NCBI GenBank assembly: GCA_029938595.1
Contig: JAOZUP010000021.1
Coordinates: forward strand, 1 to 19,304
Direction: 5' to 3'
Source: Thermoanaerobaculales bacterium
GTDB lineage: Bacteria > Acidobacteriota > Thermoanaerobaculia > Thermoanaerobaculales > Sulfomarinibacteraceae
Length of the DNA stretch: 19,304 nt
Both the position numbers and the translations under genes were made by a program. Below are positions 8,833 through 17,166 of this stretch, in pieces. Under the pieces are notes generated by a model. It was not told the origin of the DNA, made no database searches, and worked only from the letters and a program-made list of their open reading frames with translations. Position 1 is the stretch's first letter; each line of letters starts with the position of its first letter.

Positions 8833-10854
8833 GTGAGCAGCAGGATTTGGATTCGATTCGGGGTAGTGTTGGCTGCCCTCGCTCTGGCGGGATGTGCCGG
8901 TCCCCCCCGTCACACCGGTGATGTCGACTCAATCCGTGAGGCCGGAGAGTTGCGAATCGCCGTGCGGCCCGGGTTCTTCGACGCTTCGCCAACCGGAGCC
9001 GGCGAGCTCGACGAGACCAGGCTACTGACCCAGCTGGCGTCACGCCTCGGGGTGCGGTTGCGCTGGGTCGAGTGCTCCCGTCACGACCGGGTCCTGGAAA
9101 CTGTTGGGGCTGGAGTCGCCGACATCGGGATCTCGCGCTTTTCTCCTGTCTCACTTCTCGATGGCGATCTCCGTCCGACAACTGCCATCGACTGGGTGGA
9201 GGATGTCCTGGTCTGCGCGCGTGCCTCATCTCTTGATGGGCCCGAATCGATTCGCGGTTCGACGGTTCATCTGCACCGATCTCGCGTGGACGACGAGCTC
9301 AGTTCATTCCTGGTCAGGCATGGATTGCGAGTTGAGGAGGTCCCGGAAGAGGTGCCGGTCGAGGAGGTGCTGAAACGCGTACAGCTAGGTCGCTACTCGC
9401 TGACCGTGGTCGACACGGGCCTCGTTCACACGGCCCGCAGCGCGGTGAGGGTGCGGATACTGGCGAGAGTCTCGGAGCGCCGTGCTCTGGTGTGGGCCGT
9501 GCGGGGACGGAATCCTGAGCTGGTCCTCGCCATCGATCATTTTCTCTTTGCCGAGCGCGTCCTGTCGCGTACCAGCAGAGAATCGATCTGCCGCGATCTA
9601 AGGGAAATTCGCAAAGCCAGGGTCCTCCGTCTCGTGACCAGGAATTCCGCCACAACGTGCACCGTGGACCGTGGGGGTCTCCAGGGATTCGAGTATGACC
9701 TCGCTCTTGGTTTTGCGCGTTCTCTCGGTGTTCGGCTCGAGCTCTCAATCCCACCGCCCGATGTGGATCCGATGGATTGGCTCGAGCAGGGGTACGGCGA
9801 CCTCGCCGCTCTCCACCAACCCGTGGCGCCGAGGGATAGGGGGGCGTTTCTCGTCACCGCGGCCTACCGGAAAGTGGATCTGGTGAGCGTGGTTTCGGTG
9901 AGAGCGAACCCGCCGGCATCGGTTGAGGATCTGGCCGGAGTAAGGGTCGCGGCCACCCGTCCGGTAGCCGAGCTCTGCCGGATGGTTCCGCTGCTGGCGC
10001 CGATGAGGGCTGCGCCCCCTGCGGTTGGTGCGGACGGCTTTAATGCGATGCTCGAGGTCGCACGGGGGAACCTGCCGGTGGCGGTAGTCGACGAGGATGC
10101 AGCGAAGCTGGAGATCTCCAATCGAGCCGATCTCATGCTTGGTGCGGTTGTCCTGCCCGAGGTAGAGCTGGTCTGGATCCTCAACTCTTCGTCACCGCGT
10201 CTCTTCAGTGCCGCGGACCGGTATTTGCGGGACGCCCGGAAGTCGGGCGTCGTGCGACAGCTCGTGCACAACGAGTTTGGATCGTGGCAGCGCTATCGGC
10301 GCCGTACTCTTCTGCCGACGCCCGAAGGAGCGTTGAGTCCCTACGACGAGCTGTTGCAGTGGGCTGGTCGTGAATACGATATTGACTGGCGGCTGCTGGC
10401 TTCGCTCATGTACGAGGAATCGCGTTTTGATCCGGATGCGGTGGGCCCGGGCGGATCAGCGGGGTTGTTGCAGTTCATGCCCTTCACCTGGCGCGAGCTG
10501 GGCGTCGAAGATCCTCATGACCCGACCGAGGCGGTGGAAGCCGGAGGCCGCTACCTGCGGCGACTGATGGACGGGTTCGGCGACCTGCAGCTGTCAGATC
10601 GGGTGGCTATGGGGCTCGCAGCGTATAACGTGGGGCCTCGTCACGTCTTCGACGCCCGCCGTTTGGCACGGGAAATGGGTCTCGATCCGAATCTATGGCA
10701 AGGGTCGGTCGAGACCGCCATGCTGCTTCTGGATGATCCCGAGGTTGCGCGTCGCTATCCGGCCGGGGTCTGCCGGTGCCGGCGGGCCGTCGGCTACACC
10801 CGGCGCATTCTCCGCCGCTACGCCGCCTACACCGAGCAATTCCCACCCGCATGA
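8833..10854 (+). CDS. MltF-like lytic transglycosylase lipoprotein with two solute-binding domains
   Basis: A 673-residue predicted lipoprotein: basic start, hydrophobic stretch and lipobox L18-A-G-C21. Two tandem SBP_bac_3-like modules follow, the first opening with REAGELRIAVRPG (~36) and ending near 250, the second opening with IRKARVLRLVTRN (~265) and ending near 480. A C-terminal SLT goose-type lysozyme domain follows (~500-625) with EES near 528-530 (catalytic Glu 529), GLLQFMP and AAYNVGP. Lytic transglycosylases cleave peptidoglycan between MurNAc and GlcNAc, forming anhydroMurNAc. E. coli MltF has a single SBP domain and is about 150 residues shorter. The start is GTG 8833. The gene ends one base from the convergent HEPN-like gene, with no terminator between. 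Confidence 0.9.
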   Translation: MSSRIWIRFGVVLAALALAGCAGPPRHTGDVDSIREAGELRIAVRPGFFDASPTGAGELDETRLLTQLASRLGVRLRWVECSRHDRVLETVGAGVADIGISRFSPVSLLDGDLRPTTAIDWVEDVLVCARASSLDGPESIRGSTVHLHRSRVDDELSSFLVRHGLRVEEVPEEVPVEEVLKRVQLGRYSLTVVDTGLVHTARSAVRVRILARVSERRALVWAVRGRNPELVLAIDHFLFAERVLSRTSRESICRDLREIRKARVLRLVTRNSATTCTVDRGGLQGFEYDLALGFARSLGVRLELSIPPPDVDPMDWLEQGYGDLAALHQPVAPRDRGAFLVTAAYRKVDLVSVVSVRANPPASVEDLAGVRVAATRPVAELCRMVPLLAPMRAAPPAVGADGFNAMLEVARGNLPVAVVDEDAAKLEISNRADLMLGAVVLPEVELVWILNSSSPRLFSAADRYLRDARKSGVVRQLVHNEFGSWQRYRRRTLLPTPEGALSPYDELLQWAGREYDIDWRLLASLMYEESRFDPDAVGPGGSAGLLQFMPFTWRELGVEDPHDPTEAVEAGGRYLRRLMDGFGDLQLSDRVAMGLAAYNVGPRHVFDARRLAREMGLDPNLWQGSVETAMLLLDDPEVARRYPAGVCRCRRAVGYTRRILRRYAAYTEQFPPA

Positions 10855-10855
10855 A

Positions 10856-12022
10856 TCAGATGTTATTCACCTGAAACATGTCCCGCAGCGACAGCAGCGT
10901 TTTGGCGAAGTTCATTTCCTTGAGGAACTCCTCCAATTCCTTGCGGTCGGCTCCGCTGCTCCTCTTCTTCTCGACATTTTCCGTGACCTCGTAAAACGCC
11001 GAAAGCGGATGCAGATTCAATCGTGAAAAATTGACCTCATACCAGTCGCTGGCGGTGACCCTCTCCCACACCATCGGTGCACGGGTAACGTCGTTGGACC
11101 ACAGTCCCTCGGCGATTGCCGTGACCTCGCGGTAGAGCTCGCGGAGGATGGTTTGGTGATCGTTCGTGTTCAGCGCCACGCTGAGCTTCTTGGGAGCCGC
11201 CTTTCGCCCTGATTCGCCGCCGTTTTCCTGTGCCGGGCCGGGCTGATCGCCGGGATCTGCCTCGTCGGATTTGAGACCGTCGTCGGTGTCGGGCACAGAC
11301 TCACCGGAACCATCATCCTGGGGGGGAAGCTCCGTGGTCTGGATATCGTCAACGGTGGTCTCGTCGTCCTCAGTTTCAGCTGCAGTCGAATGAGTCTCCG
11401 GACTTTCTCCGGTCTGAACGGGTCGCAGTGGGCGGATCGGTTCTTCAGGTTCCGCTGCGGGGGACGGCTCGGACGCTGCAATGGCTTCGTTTTCGGTTTC
11501 GCTTTCGGTTGTGGCCGCCGGCGTGCTGGTCCCCTCCCGCTGGTCATCGGTCGGCGAGGCGGTCCCCTTTTCCGTCGCAGCGCGGCGCGCCTCATCAGCG
11601 GCCTTGCGGAATCTTAGATGAAACGTGCCGAGGAATTGAAGCTCCGTTTCGCTGATTGGCCGTGCGCGTCCCAGCTTTGCCCGCATGACGTCGAGCTCCA
11701 GGAATCGGGCCTGAAGGAGGGCCCGGCTCGGTGCAAGGTTGACGAACTCGGGGAAGTGGTCAGCGTTCTTCTCGAGGACCTCGATCAGGTCGGGGAACGT
11801 CGCATAGTCCATGATCTGCTGGTACTGCCCCTCATACCAGTCAATGGATTTTTCCCGCTCCTTGGCTGCCACCAGGCGCTCGAAGACCTCTTCCGGAAAG
11901 CCCTTGCGGTACCACTCTTCGCCATACGCGCGCTCCAGCCCCTCGCGAATGGCGATGCGCAGCTGGCCGAGGATCTCGGAAACGATGCGATACGCATCGA
12001 TGTTCTGTTCCAACCAGTCCAT
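10856..12022 (-). CDS. Protein with degenerate Swt1-like HEPN domain and long acidic linker
   Basis: A 388-residue protein in three parts. Residues 1-140 resemble the Swt1-type HEPN domain: LRIAIREGLERAYGEEWY at 21-38, FPDLIEVLEKN at 76-86, and the helix FLELDVMRAKLGRARPIS (107-124). Typical HEPN proteins have an RNxxxH RNase/nucleotide-binding motif in that helix; here it reads R114-A-K-L-G-R119, so both Asn and His are missing. Residues ~142-275 are a Glu/Asp/Thr/Pro-rich, probably disordered linker. Residues ~278-388 form a conserved-looking helical C-terminal domain of unknown identity. Start ATG 12022 has GGGAG about ten bases upstream. It follows the NapC/NirT gene on the same strand after 120 bp, so the two may be co-transcribed. 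The HEPN assignment is by pattern only. Confidence 0.7.
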   Translation of the reverse strand: MDWLEQNIDAYRIVSEILGQLRIAIREGLERAYGEEWYRKGFPEEVFERLVAAKEREKSIDWYEGQYQQIMDYATFPDLIEVLEKNADHFPEFVNLAPSRALLQARFLELDVMRAKLGRARPISETELQFLGTFHLRFRKAADEARRAATEKGTASPTDDQREGTSTPAATTESETENEAIAASEPSPAAEPEEPIRPLRPVQTGESPETHSTAAETEDDETTVDDIQTTELPPQDDGSGESVPDTDDGLKSDEADPGDQPGPAQENGGESGRKAAPKKLSVALNTNDHQTILRELYREVTAIAEGLWSNDVTRAPMVWERVTASDWYEVNFSRLNLHPLSAFYEVTENVEKKRSSGADRKELEEFLKEMNFAKTLLSLRDMFQVNNI

Positions 12023-12142
12023 CTATGGTTTCTCCCGCCAGCGATTCATGATCGTTGGAGTCGAGACTACCACGGGAGATGCCTGATTGTTATTTGGCCC
12101 GCACTTCTCACCGGGTGTCTACTACGTTGGTGGTATTCGGGG

Positions 12143-13609
12143 TCAGTCTGCCTCGAGCGCGTAGGCGAAATCGGGATAGTCTGGGCTGTCCTCGACCAGG
12201 AAGATGTGACAGGTTTCGCAGTCCATCGGGATCGTGTGCTCGCCGTCGGAGGTCGACATTTCATCGTCGTGGCAGCGCATGCAGCCCGGAAAATCGTCGT
12301 GGCCGATATTGTTGGAGTGGGTTTCCCAGTTGGTGTCCATTGCCGGGAAAACGGTCTTGCCGTAGGCCTGAGCTGCCCATTCGGCGCCCCGCGCCACGAG
12401 CTCTGGATCTCCGGCCGCGAGCTCGGGGTACTCGGTCGCGTAGAAATCGGCAACCGCCTTCTGAACCGCGGCCATGCCGGCCGCATGGGAGTCGTATCCG
12501 CCATTTATCGCCGCGACGGCCTGCCGCTTGTAGAAGGGCAGATCGACGAACTCCGGATGGGTGTCGATGATCCAGTCCATCGCCTTGCCGGGCGGATGGA
12601 AGGTGTGGGTCGGTCGGTTATGGCAATCGATGCAATCCATGATGCGGGCCGCGTCTCTCGTATCCTGCGGCGGTAGCTCGTCGCCGTCGCGGGTATAGAC
12701 GCGTGTTTCGCCATCTGCGGTCGTGAGCTCCACCCAGTCGATCTCCTCGCGGCTCTCGTCGGAGGAGACGAACCGGATGCGGTTGTCGGAGTAGATGTGC
12801 CACCAGTGGATCCCACCGGCGCGTCCGATGTCGAGGCTCCCGCCACCGGTCCGCAGCAGCATCGCTGTGTAGGAGGGGGTGTTCTTTTCATCGCTGCCGT
12901 ACCGCGAGAAAATCCGCAGCTTGTCGCCGTGATGCTTGTTGGGCCAGTGGCATTGCTCGCACGTCTCGCGCGCCGGTCGCAGGGTGTGGAGCGGGGTCGT
13001 GATTGGGTGCTGGTAGGTGCCAAGGGCAGTGTGCCAGACCTGCCGGAGGCCATCAAGCTTGGACTTCACAAACCACGAGGCGCCGGGGCCGATATGACAG
13101 TCGACGCAGGCCACCCGAGAGTGGGGTGAGTTCTGGTAGGCGGTGAACTCCGGCTGCATGATCGTGTGGCACGTCTCACCGCAGAAACTGACGGTTTCCA
13201 TTTCCTCGATGGCGAAGAACGAGGCCGCGCCGAGGATGACGGTATTGAGGGCGGTCATGATGATGACGATGGTCGCGAAGCGACGCATATGGGGATCGTT
13301 GAAATCGAGCTTAGGAAAGGCACTGAGCTCTTCCTCGGTGGCCCCTTCCTTGATGAGCTTGTGGCGACGCCGCCACATGCCGATGGGAATCTCGATCAGA
13401 CCGAGGACGAAGATTACGGGCAGGAAGACGTACGCGAAGAGCCCGATGTAGGGGTTGTCCAGGCCTCCCCACAGCTGGGCGATGACGAAGACGATGATCA
13501 GGAGGCCCGATAAGGTCGTGAGCACAAGGCCGGCGATAGTGAGGCCGTTGTTTGCGTAGTTGAAAAGTCTTCCGAAGAACCTCCGCCGATCACCGGTTGT
13601 TGCCGCCAT
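12143..13609 (-). CDS. NapC/NirT-type membrane-anchored hexaheme cytochrome c (ImcH-like)
   Basis: A 488-residue cytochrome with three N-terminal membrane helices (~22-48, 53-78 and 110-135), then a periplasmic domain. Haem-attachment motifs are C143GETCH, C168VDCH, C217EQCH, C326IDCH, C443MRCH and C464ETCH: six sites, the first with three residues between the cysteines. The first two, in FCGETCH and CVDCHIGPG, are typical of the NapC/NirT quinol-dehydrogenase family, which takes electrons from menaquinol and passes them to periplasmic partners. Three helices plus several haems recall Geobacter ImcH. Start ATG 13609 (GGGGG upstream) was chosen over an upstream extension. It is divergent from the 23-haem cytochrome gene across 278 bp, suggesting joint control. 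Confidence 0.9.
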   Translation of the reverse strand: MAATTGDRRRFFGRLFNYANNGLTIAGLVLTTLSGLLIIVFVIAQLWGGLDNPYIGLFAYVFLPVIFVLGLIEIPIGMWRRRHKLIKEGATEEELSAFPKLDFNDPHMRRFATIVIIMTALNTVILGAASFFAIEEMETVSFCGETCHTIMQPEFTAYQNSPHSRVACVDCHIGPGASWFVKSKLDGLRQVWHTALGTYQHPITTPLHTLRPARETCEQCHWPNKHHGDKLRIFSRYGSDEKNTPSYTAMLLRTGGGSLDIGRAGGIHWWHIYSDNRIRFVSSDESREEIDWVELTTADGETRVYTRDGDELPPQDTRDAARIMDCIDCHNRPTHTFHPPGKAMDWIIDTHPEFVDLPFYKRQAVAAINGGYDSHAAGMAAVQKAVADFYATEYPELAAGDPELVARGAEWAAQAYGKTVFPAMDTNWETHSNNIGHDDFPGCMRCHDDEMSTSDGEHTIPMDCETCHIFLVEDSPDYPDFAYALEAD

Positions 13610-13817
13610 GTCTGCCGTCCCCCTTCGATTCGGTTCTTCGGATCCCAAATCGCGGGGATCCTATCATTCGATCAGCATATGCACAACACGTCAAATCACT
13701 CTGTGAGCAGGGCGTTGATCCGGGATTTTTCCGGACGTGGAGTGAGATGGTTGACCGAGGAGAATTGTTGGGTGGTTACTATGAAGACCTGTCTCAATAT
13801 CATGATTATTACTGATC

Positions 13818-13846
13818 TTGAATATTTCGTCACATAGAGATACATT
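13818..13846 (+). promoter_or_regulatory. Candidate promoter for the 23-haem cytochrome gene
   Basis: TTGAAT (13818-13823) and TACATT (13841-13846) with 17-bp spacing lie in the AT-richest part of the 278-bp divergent spacer. A small hairpin GGCGT/ACGCC (13852-13869) would lie in the leader, ahead of the Shine-Dalgarno GGAGGAG (13878-13884). Nothing else, and no supported gene, was found in 13610-13887. Confidence 0.35.
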
Positions 13847-13887
13847 GCATCGGCGTTGGCGGAGACGCCTCGTATCTGGAGGAGCAT

Positions 13888-16800
13888 ATGCAGCGTGGGC
13901 GAGCTTTATTGGGGATTCGAGGACCGTGGTGGTTGAAGATCTCAGCCGCGGTGATGACGGCAATCATCCTCCAGATCGGTGCCGCCGGCGCCCAGGGTAA
14001 CGAAGATTGCCTGATGTGCCACGAGGACCCGGAGCTCGTGGGCGAGCGCGACGGTGTCGAGGTCCCGGTCTTCATCGATCCCGAGCTCTTCTCCTCATCG
14101 GTTCACGCAGATTTTGGGTGCATCGACTGCCACATGGACCTCGACGGTGTGGAGCTGCCGCACGACGAAGACCTCGATGCGGTCGATTGCGCGATGTGCC
14201 ACGACGACGTGGCGGAGGAACTCGCGACCGGACCTCACGGAGTCTGGGCTGATGATCCGGCCTCGCCGGCAGCCAAGTGCATCCGTTGTCACGGCACGCA
14301 TGATGTGCTGTCGCTGGACGACCCTGATGCGGCCGCGAGCCCCGCGCATTCAAACGAGCTCTGCGGCCACTGCCACGCGCGAGAGCTGCGCCAGGTAGCG
14401 AAAAGCCCGCACGCGCGCAGTGCCGGAAACGGTCCCTCGGCGAGCTGTGTGAGCTGTCACGCGGGTCACTCCATGAAGCCGCCGCAGGGCGAGCAGGAGG
14501 AAGTCGCGATCTGCGGAACCTGCCACGTGCGCCAGGCGGCCGAGCACCAGCGCAGCCTGCACGGGCGGGCGGCCGCCGCGGGTGACGAGCTGGCGCCGAG
14601 CTGCGTGACCTGCCACGAACACCACGCGATCCTACCGCGCACGGACCCCGCCTCGCCGACAACCACCATGAATGTTCCTATTCTCTGTGGGCGCTGCCAC
14701 CACGAGGGCACCGAGGTGTCCCTCACCCACGATATTCCCCAGGATCGAATCCTCGAGAACTACTCGCTCAGTATCCACGGCGAGGGTCTGTTCAAGAAAG
14801 GGCTGTCGGTCACTGCGGTCTGCACCTCGTGCCACACCTCGCACGACATCCTCGAGCACACCGATCCGCGGTCGAGCATCAACCGCGACAACGTCGCCGC
14901 CACCTGCACCGTCTGCCACTCGCGGATCGAGGAGGTGCACGTCAAGGTCGTAGAGGGGCGTCTGTGGGAAGAGCAGCCGCACCAGATCCCGTCCTGCGTC
15001 GAGTGCCACCAACCGCACAAGATTCGCCGCGAGGCGCTGAGCGCCCTGGGCGCCGCGAACCGCAACTGCCTGCGCTGCCACTCCGATCCCAGGTTGGCGG
15101 TGGCTCGCGACGGCGAGGCGATCTCCCTGTTCGTCGACGAGAGCGCCTACAACATCGGCTCCCATGCCGGAACTGCGTGTGCCCAGTGTCACACTCAGGT
15201 GTCGCCGTCGCACGAGCGGGCCTGCGACACGATCACCCAATCGGTGGACTGCAGCATCTGTCACGCGGAAGTCGTGCAGAAGTTCAGCCTCAGCATCCAC
15301 GGTTCTCTCGCCGCGGCGGGTGATCCAGATGGGCCGGTGTGTCTCGATTGCCACGAGAAACACGCTACCGAGAGTAAGCGTCTGCCGAGCTCTCCGACCT
15401 ATCCCCGGAACGTCCCTGAGCTGTGTGGTGGGTGCCATCGCCAGGGGGAGAAGGCCGCGAGGAGGATCGAGTCGGAAATCCCTGACATCGTCGGCAGCTA
15501 CGAGATGAGCATCCACGGCAGGGGGCTGATCGAGGCCGGTCTGGTTGTCTCCGCCACCTGCACCAACTGCCACACCGCGCACAGCGAGCTTCCCGCGGAC
15601 GATCCCGAGTCGTCGGTCAACAGCGGTAACATCTCGGCCACGTGCGGCACCTGCCACCACGGCATCGAGGAGATCTTCCGCACCAGCGTCCATTGGCCGG
15701 GCAACACCGAAACCGACCACGAGCTGCCGACCTGTGAGAGCTGCCACACCTCCCACACCATCTCGCGGACGGACGCGACCGGCTTCCGCCTGACGATGAT
15801 GAACCAGTGCGGGCGCTGCCACGAGGACGAGGCGGAGACCTTCTTCGACACCTACCACGGGAAGGTCTCGCGGTTGGGCTCCGAAGGTGCGGCCAAGTGC
15901 TATGACTGCCACGGCACCCACAACATCCTGCCCCCAATCGATCCCAACTCAACCTTGAGCCATGACAACGTGGTGGACACCTGTGCCACCTGTCACCCAG
16001 GCGCGCACCGCAAGTTTGCCGGCTACCTCACCCACGCCACCCACCACGATCCCGACAAGTATCCCTTCCTCTTCTACTCCTTCTGGTTCATGACTATCCT
16101 GCTGACGAGCACCATGACCTTCGCTATCCTCCACACCCTGGCTTGGCTGTGGCGGCTGCTGCGAACCCGCGACAAGTGGGTGATGCACAAGGAGGCGCCG
16201 CAGGAACGACTCTACGAGAGGTTCTCACTCACCCATCGGCTGATGCACCTGACGATGCTGCTGTCTTTCTTCACGCTCGCCTTGACGGGGATGTCGCTGA
16301 AGTTCTCGTATATGGGTTGGGCGGTGCTTCTGTCGCGTTTGATGGGCGGCTTCGACACCATGGGGACTCTCCACCGCATTGCCGCTGTGGTTCTGCTGGC
16401 GCTCTTCGCCTTCCATCTGCGGCAGGTCTGGAAGGGTCACGCGGAATCCGGCAAGTCCTGGTTTGCCTATATCTTCAGTGAGAACTCGCTGATGTTCAAC
16501 CTGACCGACATCCGGCAGGTCTGGGAGTCGATCAAGTGGTTCTTCGGGCGCGGCCCGCGGCCCCATTACGGCCGCTTCACCTACTGGGAGAAGTTCGACT
16601 ACTTTGCGGTCTTCTGGGGCGTGTTCATCATCGGGTCCACCGGCCTTCTCCTCTGGTTCCCCGTCTTCTTCACCCGCTTCCTGCCGGGGGCGGCGGTGAA
16701 TGTGGCGACGATCATCCACTCCGACGAGGCCCTGCTCGCGGTGGCATTCATCTTCACCATCCACTTCTTCAATACCCATTTCCGCCCAGACAAGTTCCCG

Positions 16801-17037
16801 ATGGATCCGGTGATCTTCACAGGCCGCGTTCCGTTGGAGGAGCTCAAACACGACAAGCCCGCCGAGTACGATGAGTTGATGGCCAGCGGTACGATTGCCG
16901 AGATCGAGGAACGATTGGTCGACGCCTTTCCGAAACGGCTCGAAAAGGCGTTCAAGACCTTCGGATTCATCGCGCTCGGCATAGGGCTGACCCTGATCGC
17001 GCTCATCGTCTACGCAATGCTCTTCGGCTACCGGTGA
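13888..17037 (+). CDS. 23-haem cytochrome c fused to a cytochrome b membrane domain (CbcL-like architecture)
   Basis: A 1049-residue protein. A signal-type hydrophobic N-terminus (17-35, likely cleavage after AGA35) leads into a periplasmic region, residues 41-703, with 23 CXXCH haem-c motifs by my count. Many occur as CxxCHxxH followed by Pro/Asp-rich turns and then the next CxxCH, a repeated two-haem module. From about residue 727 there are six transmembrane helices with paired histidines (LTHRLMHLT, ALFAFHLR, IIHSDEALLA, IHFFNTHFRP), typical of FdnI/HydC-type dihaem cytochrome b. The expected role is menaquinol oxidation at the membrane and transfer along a multiheme wire into or across the periplasm. 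Geobacter CbcL has a comparable fusion with fewer haems. Strong Shine-Dalgarno GGAGGAG before ATG 13888. Haem count and fusion are seen directly; electron direction is inferred. Confidence 0.93.
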   Translation: MQRGRALLGIRGPWWLKISAAVMTAIILQIGAAGAQGNEDCLMCHEDPELVGERDGVEVPVFIDPELFSSSVHADFGCIDCHMDLDGVELPHDEDLDAVDCAMCHDDVAEELATGPHGVWADDPASPAAKCIRCHGTHDVLSLDDPDAAASPAHSNELCGHCHARELRQVAKSPHARSAGNGPSASCVSCHAGHSMKPPQGEQEEVAICGTCHVRQAAEHQRSLHGRAAAAGDELAPSCVTCHEHHAILPRTDPASPTTTMNVPILCGRCHHEGTEVSLTHDIPQDRILENYSLSIHGEGLFKKGLSVTAVCTSCHTSHDILEHTDPRSSINRDNVAATCTVCHSRIEEVHVKVVEGRLWEEQPHQIPSCVECHQPHKIRREALSALGAANRNCLRCHSDPRLAVARDGEAISLFVDESAYNIGSHAGTACAQCHTQVSPSHERACDTITQSVDCSICHAEVVQKFSLSIHGSLAAAGDPDGPVCLDCHEKHATESKRLPSSPTYPRNVPELCGGCHRQGEKAARRIESEIPDIVGSYEMSIHGRGLIEAGLVVSATCTNCHTAHSELPADDPESSVNSGNISATCGTCHHGIEEIFRTSVHWPGNTETDHELPTCESCHTSHTISRTDATGFRLTMMNQCGRCHEDEAETFFDTYHGKVSRLGSEGAAKCYDCHGTHNILPPIDPNSTLSHDNVVDTCATCHPGAHRKFAGYLTHATHHDPDKYPFLFYSFWFMTILLTSTMTFAILHTLAWLWRLLRTRDKWVMHKEAPQERLYERFSLTHRLMHLTMLLSFFTLALTGMSLKFSYMGWAVLLSRLMGGFDTMGTLHRIAAVVLLALFAFHLRQVWKGHAESGKSWFAYIFSENSLMFNLTDIRQVWESIKWFFGRGPRPHYGRFTYWEKFDYFAVFWGVFIIGSTGLLLWFPVFFTRFLPGAAVNVATIIHSDEALLAVAFIFTIHFFNTHFRPDKFPMDPVIFTGRVPLEELKHDKPAEYDELMASGTIAEIEERLVDAFPKRLEKAFKTFGFIALGIGLTLIALIVYAMLFGYR

Positions 17038-17044
17038 GGCGTTG

Positions 17045-17073
17045 AACGTTAGAACGTTGAACGTTGGAACGTT
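17045..17073. repeat. AACGTT heptamer array, copy 2
   Basis: Four AACGTT units at 17045, 17053, 17060 and 17068 (mostly GAACGTT heptamers) start seven bases after the stop codon of the 23-haem cytochrome gene. They resemble the array after the GT2 gene (3670-3704) in unit, period and position behind a stop codon. Confidence 0.8.
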
Positions 17074-17166
17074 TGCACGCAATTCTCGCCTCCTCGCCAC
17101 GAAAAAGGGTGACAAGAATCGCTAGGTGAAAAACGTGCTCCGAAGCCGTGCATCGGGTATTGGTTA

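Noticed and set aside
11618..12676. 352-codon plus-strand ORF
   Set aside because: Spans the antisense of two real genes and their spacer, with no family resemblance.
13597..13815. 72-codon plus-strand ORF in the divergent spacer
   Set aside because: Overlaps the start of the NapC/NirT gene, lacks a Shine-Dalgarno, has no recognisable domain and occupies the likely promoter region.
14632..15921. 429-codon minus-strand ORF
   Set aside because: Antisense of the 23-haem cytochrome. The Val/Ala/Arg-rich product mirrors the CXXCH codons.
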